A stretch of DNA of 64,000 nt from Himantopus leucocephalus. Taxonomy: Eukaryota > Chordata > Aves > Charadriiformes > Recurvirostridae. Below the pieces are notes generated by a model. The model had not been told where the DNA came from, searched no databases, and saw nothing but the letters and a program-made list of their open reading frames with translations. The stretch lies in contig RSEF01000031.1 in the NCBI GenBank assembly GCA_003993805.1, positions 25,560,556 to 25,624,555 on the forward strand, given 5' to 3'. The position numbers and the translations under genes were made by a program. Of the stretch, positions 10,735 to 24,800 are shown one piece after another (position 1 is the first letter of the stretch; each line of letters opens with the position of its first letter).

Positions 10735-11797
10735 ATCATAGAGTCATTTAGGTTGGAAAAGACTTTTAAGATCATTGAGTCCAACCATTAACCTAACACT
10801 ACCAAGTCCACCACTAAACTATGTCCCTAAGCACCACATCCACATGTCCTTTAAATACCTTCAGTGGTGGTGACTCAACCACTTACCTGGGCAGCCTCTT
10901 CCAATGCTTAATAACCCCTTCAGTGAATAAATTTTTTCTAATGCCCAAACTAATCCTCCCCTGGTGCCACCTGAGGCCATTTCCTCTTGTCCTATCACTT
11001 GTTACTTGGGAGAAGAGACCAACACCCACCTCGCTACAACCTCCTTTCAGGTAGTTGTAGAGAGCAAAAAAGAGAGCCTTCTTTTCTCCGGGCTAAACGA
11101 CCCCAGTTCCCTCAGACACTCCTCATAAGACTTGTGGTCTAGACCCTTGACCAGCTTCATTGCTCTTCTTTGGACAACCTCCAACACCTCCATGTCTTTC
11201 TTGTAGTGAGGAGCCCAAAACTGAACGCAGTATTCGAGGTGCAGCCTCACCAGTGCTGAGTACATGAGGACAATCGCTTCCCTAGTCCTGCTGGCCACAC
11301 TACTGTTTTTGACACAAGCCAGGATGCCAGTGACCTTCCTGGCCACCTGGGTACACTGCTGGCTCATATTCTTCCCCAAGCCTGTAGCGTTGCATGGGCT
11401 TTTTGTGACCCAAGTGCAGGACCCAGCACTCAGCCTTGTTGAACCTTATACCATTGGCCTTGTCCCACCGATCCAGCCTATCCAGATCCCTCTGTAGAGC
11501 CTTCCTACCCTCAAGCAGATCAACACTCCCGCCCAACTTGGTGTCATCTGCAAACTTACTGAGGGTACACTCAATCCCCTCGTCCAGACCATTGATAAAG
11601 ATATCAAACAGAACTGGCCCCTATACCAAGCCCTGGGGAACACCACTTGTGACCAGCCACCAACTGGATTTAACTCCATTCACCACCACTTTTTGGACCT
11701 GGCCATCCAGCCAGTTTTTTACCCAGCAAAGGCTACGCCTGTCCAAGCCACGAGCAGTCAGTTTCTCCAGGAGAATGCTGTAGGAAACAGCATCAAA
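10735..11797 (-). mobile_element. CR1 LINE, 5'-truncated (copy 1)
   Basis: Read on the - strand, the element ends at 10735 with the avian CR1 tail (complement of AGAATCATAGAGTCATTTAG). The 3' UTR follows, complement of the stretch beginning GTTGGAAAAGACTTTTAAGA at about 10753, and then the C-terminal half of ORF2. Similarity to remembered CR1 sequence stops at about 11797, so only about 1.06 kb of a 4.5-kb element remains, typical of incomplete reverse transcription. Relative to the remembered consensus about 60 bp are missing near 11368. It is a dead insertion of an avian-type subfamily; the exact subfamily is not assigned. Confidence 0.93.
11047..11790 (-). pseudogene. CR1 ORF2 C-terminal fragment (reverse transcriptase) of copy 1
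   Basis: The reverse-transcriptase palm motif [16 protein letters not shown] is encoded on the - strand, with FADD at 11543-11554 intact. Downstream, the frame carrying [18 protein letters not shown] is followed after a frameshift by [20 protein letters not shown] and [20 protein letters not shown], which are typical of the CR1 thumb and C-terminal segment. At least two frameshifts and the missing amino-terminal endonuclease make it non-functional. Open frames at 11047-11379, 11300-11536 and 11446-11679 are pieces or out-of-frame shadows of this one ancestral frame. Confidence 0.88.
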
Positions 11798-14700
11798 AAA
11801 ACATCTCGTTTAGGTTCTGCTCTATGGCATGGGGATTGGTTTGTGTGAATGTTCTTTAAATCATCCCACAGTCAACCTAGAGTACACCCAACCTCAACAT
11901 CTTTTTTTCTTCACCCATCCCACATAATAATTTTCCATGTTCTCTTGCAAACGTAAATGCAATCTCTCATTTACTAGGAAGAGATGCAAATGCTGGGCTC
12001 CCAGTGCCTGTTAAAGCCTCCAGATGTTCTCCCATTTACACTGCAGGGCAATACAGCAAGAAGGCTAAGTGTGACTGGTTGTGCTCCTCTTCTCACACAG
12101 ACCTCATTTCTCAAATTCCAGCTTAGTTCCCACAGGAAAATTAAAAAAAAAAAAAACCTTTCTGAAAGGCTTCTCAGCTCCTTGCTAGCTCATCTTTAAA
12201 ACTACTCAGTCTTTTCTAAAAACATTGGGTTCATATCCCAGACACTTCACTTTCTGAACTTGCAGATGTTAATAAGTGGGCCCAGGATGTTGTTATTATC
12301 TTGGGGTTTGCTACAGAGACTCTTTTCTGTGCAGGTGTCCTAGAGGACCAGCTGAAGTATGACAAAGAAGGATCTTTGTGCTTTGGCTGCTGTTCTGACC
12401 TAGAAGCTTATACAAGTGAAATTATTATTCAAAGTTATTAACAGATATTCAGTTACAGGATCATGGTCTAGATGAAGAATAAGGCCCATTTCAGTAGCAA
12501 AACTTATGGTCATGAACCTGCACACACCTGCACAATAACAAGACATACTGTTTTCAGGCTGACTCCAGGTCTGGTTTGGAAATGCTAATCAATCTGTGCA
12601 ATGCCATAATTTTTGGATTTGCTTCATAGTACTTTCTAATTAACTACACTCTGTTTTTCTCCAGTTGCCTCTAATGTCTTTCTGACACAGCGAGGGACAT
12701 TTGGGCTGTGCCATGTAATGGCTATAGCATGAGTCTGCTGTGCTGTGGTAACCGTGCTACAGCAACTACTAAAACACCTCAAAATTTTATGCAGGAAATG
12801 CAAGGGAACAAAGCATAGATACAGCCAACAGTAGCACATCTGGGGCATGGAGGCCTTTACTGGTGCTGCTGTTAGCAAGAGCCGTTCACATTTCTGTAGC
12901 CTGCCCCTCCCGTCATTCTCTAAGCTTGGCATAAAGTACATACGTAAAGTGCCATGAAAATGCTGCTGCCTCTGCCCCATTGGTAGTGACCAACTAGAAC
13001 AAAAAAGAAGAGTGGGAAAACTCATCGGAAATGCTTAGGACTATCAAAACGCAGGGTTCTCATGTCTTTCTGATGACGCCCTGATTTCTGCAGATGTGAT
13101 GCTGGCTCTGGATACCCCCTGACAGGCCAGAACTGCAGTTTCTAGAAGAGGCTGAGAGAAGTGTGAGGCAAATGAGACCGCGCTGATGCAGAATCTCAGA
13201 GCTCCGGCTTTCATCTCCAAGTCTGCAACTCTGTAGTTAGACCCCACCTTTTGTCTCCTATTGAAACCAGATTGTGTCATTCCTGCCTTATTTCACATTC
13301 TCTTCCTAAGTGCTCATGATTTTGTTTAAGATATTCACACTTTTCAGCTGTTTGGCTGATAAAACTGCACTGACACACTAAATAATCATTCCAAGATAAC
13401 AGTAATGTCCTTGTTCTATGTATTCACATAAGTTGGTGATTTTATTCCTGGTAAATGCACAAGATAAAGCTTCCTGTAGGAACTGAAGGCACTGGTGGGT
13501 ACATAATTTAGATCCCTAATAATGAAACAAGGCAAATAACAACCTTTTTAAAGTTTCACCCTCTGGCAAGGCTCACACAGTCTGGTTTCGCCTTGTTCAA
13601 AAGGTTTAATGAGACATGGGTCTTGTGTGCATGTGTTTATGGAAAGAGAAAGAAAGAAGGGCTGTCAAGAGCTGGGAAGCATGAGACTGTGAGAAACAAA
13701 ATAGGCTTTGTGGGCTGACCTCGGGTATCCCTCACCTACCTGGGTCTCCGCATGGAAAATAGGTGGTGCCAGAAGGCAGCAAATATGCGGAAAGGTTTAT
13801 GTGCCTCCAAGCTTGTCTGTTTTCTGTGACCAAACCCCACTACCTCTCATAACTAACTTTGCTCTGATTTTAAGTGTTTTATTATTTTGATCCAGCCCTG
13901 AAAGAGTTTGTTCAGAGCAAATCATACTCTGTTTTCCAGCAGTGGCTGGGGCACTGGGATTACTGGTCCTGGGAGACCAGACCTGCAAGTGCTTAAGGGG
14001 TGCACAGCTTGCAGAAGCAGTCACTGGGAGCAGCAGGACTCTACAGTGGTGGGGGCTTTGTTTCAGCAGAGAAACCCATGGGAAAAGAATCTGGCAGCTG
14101 GGGGGGGCAAGACCTAAAAAGACCCATAAAAAGACCTATATCCCAGAGAACTTAAATTCACAAACCATGAGGGCTTCAGTCTGTTGATTTTGAAGTTATC
14201 CATGTATGGAATGAGTTTACGGAGTGTATTATAATCCTAATTAGTAATACCTTGCCTCAGACTTTGCTCAGACATCTACCTGGTTCCCTCTCTATTGCAT
14301 TTCCACTTTTAGATAGATTTTTCCAATTCGTGTTTGATTGCATAGTGAAATAACAGAGAGTACATCTAAAAGCAAAGAATGGTGACTCAACAGGGCCATT
14401 ACTGAGTAATCACATCTCCTCAAATACTGATATACTTCTTTAGTTGTGGTATTCCAGGCGACCGCATACTTAGCCAATGCCTAATGCTGCCTCTGCCAGT
14501 AACAAAGTTACCTCCTCTGGATTTGCAGATGTTTCTTCCTTGCTATTGAATAGCTTACAGAAGCTTTTTTTTACCACTTCTTGCAATTTCCAGAGCTGGA
14601 CAAGTAACTAGTAATGTGATTTTAAAAGTCTCTTTTAATCACAGTCTTCTAGAATTTCGTCACTGCTTGAAAATACTGTCAGAACAATTCTGTAAGGCAA

Positions 14701-17700
14701 ATCTCATCCTGCAGGATGTGAGCAAGCCATTAGATATGAACATTGAATATATTCAGGACTCAGTTTCCTAAGCCACATTGTTTGTTTCTGTGTTCTGACT
14801 GGATAAACAGAACTTTTCCAGTGAGCTTTCTTCTGCAGATACTCATAATGCTGAATTGGATTTCTACTTTGTACCCCAAGTCTACAATGCTTGCTTAAAT
14901 TTTGATGTTCTGGCAAATAGTTTTGAAACTACTTTTATTGGCTACAAGAGGCACTGCAAATGGAAACAAAAGAGATATAAAACCATTTTGAACAATTGAA
15001 AAAATGTGAATAATTCCTCTCAAATAATCTTCACAGCATGTTTTCATATTATTGTTGCAGTGAAAATTAAGGGAAACTAGGCTTGCAAAAACTCTGAAAT
15101 AAATAGGCCCCTTTGGACATACTGAGGAGATTGATTCTGTCTTAACATTTCTTGCAAGATGGTATATTTGGGAGATTATAAAAAATGCAATAATTAGCAT
15201 AAAAATTTCCAATATTTATTTTCTGTCTATCTACTGAGATTGTCATCATTTGGCAAACCCTTGCTAAAAAGGTGTAACATTCTTAAAAAAAACTACCCCC
15301 AGTTATGCATTAAATACTGAAAATAACATATATTTTAAAAGAATAATGAGAATTTCCAGCTTTGCTTGAGAATGAGAGCTGTTAATGCACTAATCATAGA
15401 CTATTTCTCTGTAAGCATCCTCTCATTCTTCCTCTGGTGTTTTGATCCCTACCATCCAGCAAGTATATTTTCTTTACGACACCAAGGCCTGATACCTCCA
15501 TATCCCCCATTAGATTCTTTTTTGTATTGTCTTGCTTACAAACACACAGTGAAGCACCGATAGCCAGCTTGCCTCCAAATTTCCTGGAAGCCTGCTCTAT
15601 TTGTTAAGAGGTCCATTTTCTGTTCAGGGGATTTCCTTCGTTTATTTTACTGCTGGCATCATGGTTTCTTCACTGTTTCCTCAGAGTCAAGGAGCCCCAG
15701 GTCTTCTACACACACTTTAATCATGTTCTTCTTAACGGGGATCAGACAGTGGAGGCTTCTGCTGAGGCACCTCTACCCCTCCCTACCCCAGGGTCTCATT
15801 TTGAAAATAGTTATTTGAACTCCACAGTAAGAGAGGTTGCACATACTCAGCACTCTGGAGAAGCTCTTCCAATCACAATCCATGGCCACTCAACCTGAGA
15901 ATGTCTAACCTGATTTAGAGGTAGATCAGGAGGAAAAATAGTTGTAGAGGATGATATTTTTCCTCCACTGTAGTTTAGTGAGAAATCTGTATGCTACTAG
16001 CACATGGTGACCTCACACCCAATATATTGCATATTTCTCTACTTGTGGCCAAATCTTGCTATGTATTTGTAAATTCTTACTCCTTGTTTCAACATTACTT
16101 TTTTCCATTAATGAAAACACTGTCATAACAGACTTAATAACCCTTCTTGGAGAAAAACAGTAAAGATGACAAGAGAACAAAATACTGCCTCCTTGCAAAT
16201 TAAGGCATGTATTCTCTTACCTTTTACTGAACCAGACAAAAATGCCACATCCTACAGACATTCCTACAGGGGCAGGTGCCTCGCAGCTGAATACACATGC
16301 TGTGAAATGCTATTTCACACACGAGCTTTAAGTCCCCGCTCACCCTCACTCTCCTCTACCACTCTTGCACTCTGCCAGGACAGAGCAGCACAGATTTCCT
16401 TTCCCTTTCTCCTTCCCTGACAGTGTCCTGTTAGCAACATACATTTTCCTGTCGTTGGTACATAGTGGCAGAAATGCAGATGGATCAGTGCTCAGGCACA
16501 GTCCCTTCCTCACAACTGATTTCCTATATCTGTACCTTGTACAAAGCAGCATAGAAAAAAATATATATACATACACTTCTATAAAATAGGAGATCACAAG
16601 TACCTCCTTTACCTGGGGAGTGGGTTAACTGAGATGTTTAGTAACAGAGATGACCCAAGCAGACATAACAGGCAGCAGCACATATCTCTTTGAAGCATTT
16701 CAGCAGACTCAGACCTGATCAATGCTGAAGTAAGAAACAGAATTTAACTAATAAGAAGAAACTTGCCTCAATTCTTAGACCATCTCTCAATCAGTTGCTT
16801 CAGAACTAATCTAAAGGCATTTTTCATTTGCAGATTTCCTGCTCTGTTTACAGTGAGACATATTATGCAGTATCTAAAAATAACTTGCACCATAGCACTC
16901 AATTTTGCAGCTGTCCCACATGAGAACAGAGCAAGGGCTACAAGCTTTTGCCTCAAGCAAAAAAGATAATTGTGAGAAAGTCTATAAGAGCTGCCAGTGT
17001 CTCTTTCTAATAATTGGGCAAAGTGGGAAAAAGCTGCAGGCAAAATGCCCTGCTAGTTCCATTAGGTGAGTTAATAGAAAATGTCAGCGGCTTTCGTGGT
17101 AAAGGGGTTACGTTTTGTTTCATTAGGTCTTTACTGAAGCTGGTAGAATAGAAAATATTTGCCGTCCAACATAGTGGAATCTGGTCCTCTCTATCACATA
17201 GGTGGATCTGTCAAGGCGAAAGAAAAAAAAATATCCTTATTACAATCCTTAACAATTTTCATAGATTTAGAGGATTTCAGGACAGCAAAACCCATTATGA
17301 TTATCCTGGTTGATTTGTGCAACAAAGTCCGAGAATATTTACTTGTAATTCTTCTGTCAAGTCTGTATCTTGTGGCTCAAATACCATATATTTGTGCAAT
17401 ACCGCACATTCTTCAAGTAATGGCTTTGAAGTAGTTGAGAATCCCTCATGTACCCAGATAAACAGGACCAGCAGTCAACCACTCTCATGGGTATTTCTAA
17501 ATTTATCCAGCAGCAGCCACCCGCCATCAAATATTGCTATGTCTTTGTCTACTGGATTAAAGACCTCTCTCTCTACTATCAGAAAATTGTTTTTCTATGT
17601 AGGTATATATCAACTTCAGTAAGTCATGTCTTAATCTTCTCCCTTCGGTTGATAATCTAAGCAGACCTATGTTTTTCACAATAAAGCAGGCTTGCCAGAC

Positions 17701-20700
17701 CTTAGGGCATCTTGTTGGTGTTTTGTTGTCCCTTCCTAAATTTCCAATGCTGTCCTGAAATGCAGCCATCAGATTGGACACAGCCTTCCATTCCTCAGAA
17801 AAGTAACATCATCTCCACAGTCCTGCTCCATACTCCCATGCTTAGATGTGCCCTGCTCTCCTAGCAAAGCACCAGGGAGGAACTGATGCTGGTTCCAGTA
17901 CAAGCCCAGGTAGAAAGTGGGTGTTTTCTGGAGCACAGCTGTCTGCCCAACAAGCTGGGCTCCAGGCTTGGCTGCTCCATATCCTTGCTTTCCTGGATGA
18001 ACAATAGCACTGAGCAAGCAGTAGTCTGTCCCTGATGTTCACATGTAAATTTACATATAATTTACATTTACTAAATTTCTGGTCTGCACACCAGTATTAC
18101 AAGGCTTATTTAAAAAATTGATATTAAAGGAGAAAGGCTCAGACCCTAATCTCTGCAAACATAAGAGCAAACAAAAGCCCCAGTCCCGCATACTTCTCCT
18201 TACGGGAAGACTCATCATTTTCCTTAGCATGTGTTAAGGCCCACGGAGGTCTGCCCATGAGGAGCATTTGTAGAACAGCTTTACCTGGTAGTTGCACCAT
18301 TAAAATCAATTAGACTTGTGACATAGGTGGAATTATCCACATGCATTATTGTTTACAGTATCAAAGTCCACAGTGCGTACCCTAGGCAAGTATAGAAAAA
18401 GTACAGGAAAAGCTCTGATGTTTTTTCTAGCATGCAAGTCCCTTTTTTTTATCAGTAGAATTGTTGTTCCAACGGTCTGCTTATGTAAAGCCAATTACGG
18501 GATTGAAACAGAAGTCAACAAACTAATTTAGAATATAAAGAGAGGTAATCCTCCTTTTCCAGTGCAGGGCCATGTTTGTGACAGAAGATGGACCGGCGCA
18601 GGGAGACAAATGGCTGCAAAGTGGAATTGCCACTGAGACACATATAGAGCCACTACAAGGAGAAAATGCGATCTGGGCAGGAGTGCAAAGCCTACTGAGC
18701 TTAAAAAAAAGCAACACCGAGTCTTTCCATTGACCTCAGTAAGATTCAGACTGGACCCTGAATTACACCTTTGATTTATTTCAACCCGAAAAAGCAAAAG
18801 TGATACCATTCTTTGAAAGACTGACACAATGCAGTGGGATATGAATTTCAAGACAGTGCTAGGATTGTTCTGCAGATCCTCCCAAGCATCTTTCAGCACT
18901 TGAAAAATGTTTTCTTCTGTAGAGGAGCCCTTGAAGTCCCATGTGGCATTTTGCCATGGGAGAGTGATCACAGTATGCTTCACTCAGGGGGCTGGTGGGG
19001 CATCAGAGGCCACCAGCGGTTGCACTGCACAGCTGGGGATGTATTTGGAAGGACACAATAGAGTGATGCTGTATGGAAATAGCTGTCATTTCAAAAGCAT
19101 ATGCTTCCATTATAAGAAAAGATGCTTGTAAGGAGTCTGTCACAAAAGTCATGGAGGCTGTTATGTGTAGGATCAACACGCCATTCCATACACTGCTTCT
19201 TTTGAATCACAGATGACTCTTCACCAAGAAAGAATTACGCAAGGCCTTTGGTCTGCTTATATCCTGTGCGTCACAGAGGGGCGTTCAGGAGTGCACTGAG
19301 AGGCTCTCCCTGACTTTGAGGCTGTTTGGGTTGGGATCTGAATGTGAGTCTCCTCATTGAGGCTATTCCCGAATAGACCTGCCTGCTTCCTGCCACTATA
19401 TATTTCACTGTAGGAAATTCCTGTAATAATGGAGTAACATACCACAGCTGCTACACAAGATCTCTTTCAAGCTTTTATCAATTGTTAGAAAGAAAATTAT
19501 TCTTTGCTGAAACAATTAGTGTCATCCAACTCTAAAATGAAAATTGCTGCCTATCCCACTCAGACTTCACAGGCTGGGAATTTCTTTCTAGCACCAAAGA
19601 TTTTGAAAGTCCTGCTGCTCTGACAACACATTTCCTTTTACTATTCACATGTCAGGGCTTCAAGATAATGACTTGGGAAATCATTGTTGTAGCACTCGGG
19701 ACATGTAAAAATGTTGGCGCCTACCTAGAAGGCAGCATGTATGTTATACAAATGTCACCTCCCTCATACTTCCCAAGCTCTTGCTTCTGCGTTTGTAGGA
19801 CAGGGACTCACAGAGGGCTCAGGTACGATCAGGACCCATTTGGGCTGGCTGCTGTACAGACAAACGCATGAGGACCCTTTTCCTCCAGAAAAGACATAGC
19901 AAACAGGGAATCCAACAGTTTTGTAGGAAGTCAAGCATAAAGTCAGCAGCAGACCCAGACCTACAATCCCATGATATAACTCAAAAGTTCCCTTGTCTTT
20001 TCATAGCACATATTTTTTGGTGCCTTCAATAGGACCCTGCCATCAGTGACCCTCAGCTTCCTCATCATCCCAACTGTTAAATACAGATCAGGACCCAAAC
20101 TCTTCCAAAGTGAGAAATTTAGTGTGGCATAGCAACTGCTGATACCACTAACTACTAGCTCTGAGGCATCCCTGTTTCCACGCATCAGTGTGGCAAGGCA
20201 CATGGCAGGAAAGTGGAAGAGATTTATCACTCTCAAAGCCTCCCAGGCTGCACAGGCTACTGATCAAAACTGCAAGGAGAAGAGAAAAAAATAGCATTAT
20301 ATTAGCTTTGCTGCTATGAAAACAGACCAGTGACAGTAACTGCCTCTTATTTCTCTCCCTTTGCAGCCATCCCCATCAGTGTCCAGACTCAGGCATTCCT
20401 TTTAAAAAGATGCATCTCAGCAGGCTGATATCACAGCTTCACAGCCAACACGGAGGCCAGTACTTCTGCACTGTTGCTCATGAATATGCTGTGTAGAAGT
20501 GAGCACCTCACCTAGTCCGTGGTCTGCCCCACCAGCATCTGTACCCCTGCTAGACAGTGCTCAGAACCATCCCCATGGTTCATGCAGATGCTGTGCAGCA
20601 CACAGTAGATAATTTTCTTTCAAGGCAAGATCAGATCACCTCTCATGGGCCTTTTGCTACGTGACCTTTCAGTATCTCAAAGAGGTATACCTCACAGCCA

Positions 20701-21539
20701 TCTTTGAGTCACTTAAGGCACTAATTAGACTATTTTTCCAAGTATCCTGGGATATGCCTCACTACCCATGGCAATAGGAGATATGTAAAGTCATCATAGA
20801 ATAATGATAAAAGGATGAAAGCTAACACCATCATTATCTGCATTAGCTGTGCCACAAAAAGCTGTTATGGGAACACAAGTGAAAATTGTAACACACCAGA
20901 TTTTCCACAACACTCTGCCTCAGCATTAAGAAACCTACCGCAATGTGGGACAAACTATGTGGATTACATTTACCAGACCTTGGAGCACAGCAGATAAGTA
21001 ATACTTCCTAACGTTGAACTCTGAAGCCAGGTGCAAGGCGTTAGTGATAAGACTGTCATTTACGCATATACAAATGCAGAGCACCACACACTGAAACCCA
21101 CCATTAACCTCTGGAGGTTTAATGACTTACGCACCCAACAACAGAACTTTTGACATAGTTACACACCTCATGGAGCATGGCAGGAGTGTAAGGAAGGTAT
21201 CCTGTCCACAACGCTCAGCAAAGTCCTTCGAGGGAATTGCCTTTGAGCAATGCCTGGGAGTAAAATGAAAGAAACCTCTTCATTCAGACAGATTTGGGCT
21301 GATGAATTGATATTACAAGGTGTTTTTCATGCAGTTTAACTTCCTTTCTGTGACAAGCTTAAAGAGAAAGGGACACAGGAGGAGGAGTAAGTGACAGACC
21401 ACTTGTGAGACTAATCACAATTGCTGCAGTCCAAATTCACAAGTGTGTTCCCGAAGCAGCTTTGCAGCTTAGATTTTTTGCTAGTGAAAATGCATCATTT
21501 CAAAATACTCAGTACATAATGGTTTATTTCATTAAAATA
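11798..21539. other. Long non-coding interval without recognised repeats
   Basis: Nearly 10 kb with no supported gene. The longest frames are 129 codons at 12636-13025 (-) and 151 codons at 18528-18983 (-); neither has a recognised domain. Contains a poly-A run near 12142, an 8-G run near 14101, and a perfect 14-bp palindrome CATCCTGCAGGATG near 14704. Otherwise I see nothing in it. Confidence 0.5.
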
Positions 21540-21815
21540 CTCCTTTTTACCTGGAGATAATCAGTCAGCCAAGAGCTGAAGGTAAATCAGCTCGGAGTGA
21601 ATTTGCAAAATTTTATTACCACTACTAAGGAGGCATTAGGTGTGCAGAGGGAGAAGCTCTGCAGCAGCTGGAAAGGTGGGTCCTGCTCACACAACCTACT
21701 GATGCTGTGATCCAGAGGAGAACTGGGACAGTTGTGTTGCTGCCATCTGCCTCAAGAGTCCCATTAAAATTAATTGCTACTTTTATGAGTCATTAAGGCA
21801 TGCGTTATTGTTGGA
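21540..21815. promoter_or_regulatory. Candidate conserved non-coding element
   Basis: Intergenic stretch combining homeodomain-type cores (ATTAAAATTAATTG at 21763-21776), E-box-like CAGCTG and a GATAA word in repeat-free sequence. No conservation data are available here; the call rests only on motif content and complexity. Confidence 0.2.
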
Positions 21816-24800
21816 AAAAGTCCTAATCTTGATCAAGTGTGGTAACCATCAAGCCTTGCCGACCTGGGGCAGACTAGCTCAGAACCATGCAGCAAAGCAC
21901 CACTACAGGCCCTTCAGTTAGGTGCATTTTTTTCTCTTTCTCTGTTTTATAAAACTTGGAACATCCCTAAAAATTCAGGAAATTCAGATGTTTATTATCA
22001 ACACTCAATGTTACACTGTAATTATTTTAAAATAGGTTATGCTTTTCAGAATTATTTTTTAAAACGCAGTAGAAGGCATTATGCAAAAGTCCTATAGTTG
22101 GCAATATCTGTCTCCTGCTACCCTGTGCTTGAGTGGCACGTTTTAAAGCCTTAGTCTGCACTTGGACCCGTTCACCTAGATCCTGGGTTGAACCCCATTA
22201 ACACGGCAGGCTGTAGGACCGCTGATTGGGAGTGGTCTCCCAAGTGGTCTCCCCAAGACAGGGTCTTCCTTCAAAGGGGGTCATGTATCAACTTGCAGCT
22301 TCCTATATTAAATCAACACACCTAAGATTAACAGCAGTCCCTTTCAGAAATTAATCTCACCTTGCTGGCATGTCTGTGTTGTAGAACACATTAGATTTGG
22401 AAGTCCTCTGGGGCTATTTTTTTCTTTTAAGATCATTTACCCTGTCAGGCTACAGCAACCTAAACATTGTACCCCATATTCTTGAGTTAGCATTTTGAAA
22501 GTTTCCCCTTTTTTGTGGATACACATCTTGACCTTTGACATCTTCATATGGAACAGAACAATGGGTGAAGAAGCAGTAATTTCTTAACTGCTTTAGGCAG
22601 AGGTCAGGCAGGGCAATAAGCTGAGAGTCAAGGTAACAATGCAGCAGAGGGTCCCATTGTGAGCGCTTTGTGTGTCAGTGAACTTGATTCATACTTAGTG
22701 TGAATAGAGGAACTCTCAGTTATTTCAGGAATGTCAGCAATTTTGTCGTAAAGCAACTTTGATCTTGCTCCAATTTCCCAGGCTCATTCATTAGCTGAGA
22801 ATGTGGAGGGTAAGATAGGCTCTCTCTTCTTGGAGACTGCCTGCCTGCTACTTAAATAAATCACCTACTTTTTCTCCCTGTCCTTCCCGTAATAAAACAA
22901 TCCCTCACAGGTCCTCTTGCCATACGATGAAACTTTTGACTCCAAGGAAATCTCTCTCTGATGCATGGGCTAAGAGGAATGCCTTTGATTTTTGAAACTG
23001 AGGGTCAGATTCTATAAACATACCACCCCAAAGCTGATCAGTCCCCATCTCCCCCCAAAGTAACATGAGACGTGCCGGTGACCTTTTGATACTTCTGACA
23101 ATGTGGAGTTGAAGAATTTTGTAGCCTTCAAAAAAAAGGGCTCTTGTCTTTGTCCTGCCAGCTCTGTGCATTTTGAAGTGTGGAGCACTCTGGTCTTTCT
23201 CCCTGGACAGGCTGTCTTACACCAGGACTGTTGGGGTAGTCTCCGAGCCTCCCCCAGCAGTGCGAGCACCATCTGGACTAAACTTTCACATGCTGTTTGC
23301 TCTCTCACCCTCTCTGCAGGGGTAGAAGTGTGCACAGACAAACATCTCTCTGGGCAGGGTTTGGAGCAAGGGGCTTTTTCCTGTATTCTGATTTGGGATC
23401 AAAATTAATATTCTAAGCTATCTTTCATTTGCACTGGTATTACAATAATACTTTTAAAACAAGGACGCTTTTCTCTGAGAATCTTTTTTTTTTTCATTCC
23501 CAAATAATTAAAGCTTATTTCCCACCTCCTTTTCTCTTCTTCCCCTGCTGTGAAGCAGGAAGTCACCTTTTAAAAAAATGTTAAGTGTAGTAGAGACAAG
23601 CTAATTGATTCATCCAAAGGTCAGAGAGTGTCAGCAGCGGAAGGAGAAAAAGAAGCGGACCATCCCAAGTCTCCTGTAGTAGCCTTCAGAAAACATGCTC
23701 TGCCTCAGGTTTCCTCTACGGCACCACCTATGTTTTTCAATTCCTCTCAGTTCATTTTGCCTCAGATCCCAATCTTTCAGTCTTCCAAAGTTCTGGCTTT
23801 GCAAGTGCCATGTTCAAGTTCTCAAACAAACAACACTCAGAACTCACCAGCACAGTTGTTAAATCTCCTAATCTTACACGTACTTACCTTAGGAAAAGAA
23901 ATCACAAGCACACTTGTTCAAACAATCTTTCTGCCAGCTTTCCCCAAGTTTTAATCTTATAAAAATGTTTCAACTACACAAAGCGATTCAGAAACATGTT
24001 TATGAACATTTTCCAAACATTTTTTAAGATTACAGTTAAAGCATAATAATTGCCGAGTGATGAGAATTTGGAAGCAGCAGGGGCAAAAGTATCCTATGGC
24101 TCCATCTCCTCATAGCCCGCTCTCTGCATCTCCTCTTTTCAGCAGAGGCTTGGAGGTGAAAGCTGTGTGAAGCACAGCCCCTGGGTCTGCTAGGTCACTG
24201 CTGGCTGGGTCATCCTAAGCCCAGCCTGCTAGGATGTGGTGAAGGTTTGCTGTACAATTATCCACCTACGTGCAATATGGGTCAGTACTAATGGTAGAGA
24301 AAGCCACCTTTTCCACTTACCTCCGTGGGTAAAATCATCCCTGCAGACACCAGAGGCATTATCTTTTGTTCTCATTTTTATAGCCCTGCAGTGAAAACCA
24401 TGATATCTTTTACTTGCTTTCAAGTCCAAAATGGTTTAGTGTCAGAAAGCAGAAATTGTACTTTGTGCTCCTAAAAACAGCCTCTCTCAGTGCTTTGCGT
24501 GTGTAAGCAGAGGTGCTGCAGGGAGGAACAAGGTTCTTTTCTTATCTGCACATTGCATTTAAAACTACTTAGCATGCAGCTTCCTTGGACAATGAATGTA
24601 TTCTCCCCTGTGAGGCGGGAGGATCTGCTACAGTCTTGCTCTGCTGCACAATAAATCAAACCGTTCAAGTATGCTATAATAAAAATACTTGCTTTGAAGT
24701 ACAACCTTAAATGTCTAATTTCCTAGTGGTAACAATGATGCCTTATCATGGTTTCTTTTTTTCCTTCAGCCTGCTTTCTCTGTCCGGTTGTTTTGTTAAC

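Noticed and set aside
11436..11783. 115-codon + strand frame
   Set aside because: Antisense shadow of the CR1 ORF2 remnant.
18528..18983. 151-codon - strand frame with a segment ENIFQVLKDAWEDL that recalls the C-terminus of Tc1/mariner transposases
   Set aside because: The DLNPIENLW-type motif expected upstream is absent at the right distance and no terminal inverted repeats were seen. A profile search against DDE transposases would settle it.
22130..22260. GGGTTGAACCCC resembles a tRNA-type B box, suggesting a SINE
   Set aside because: No A box, no recognisable SINE body, and the word deviates from the B-box consensus.
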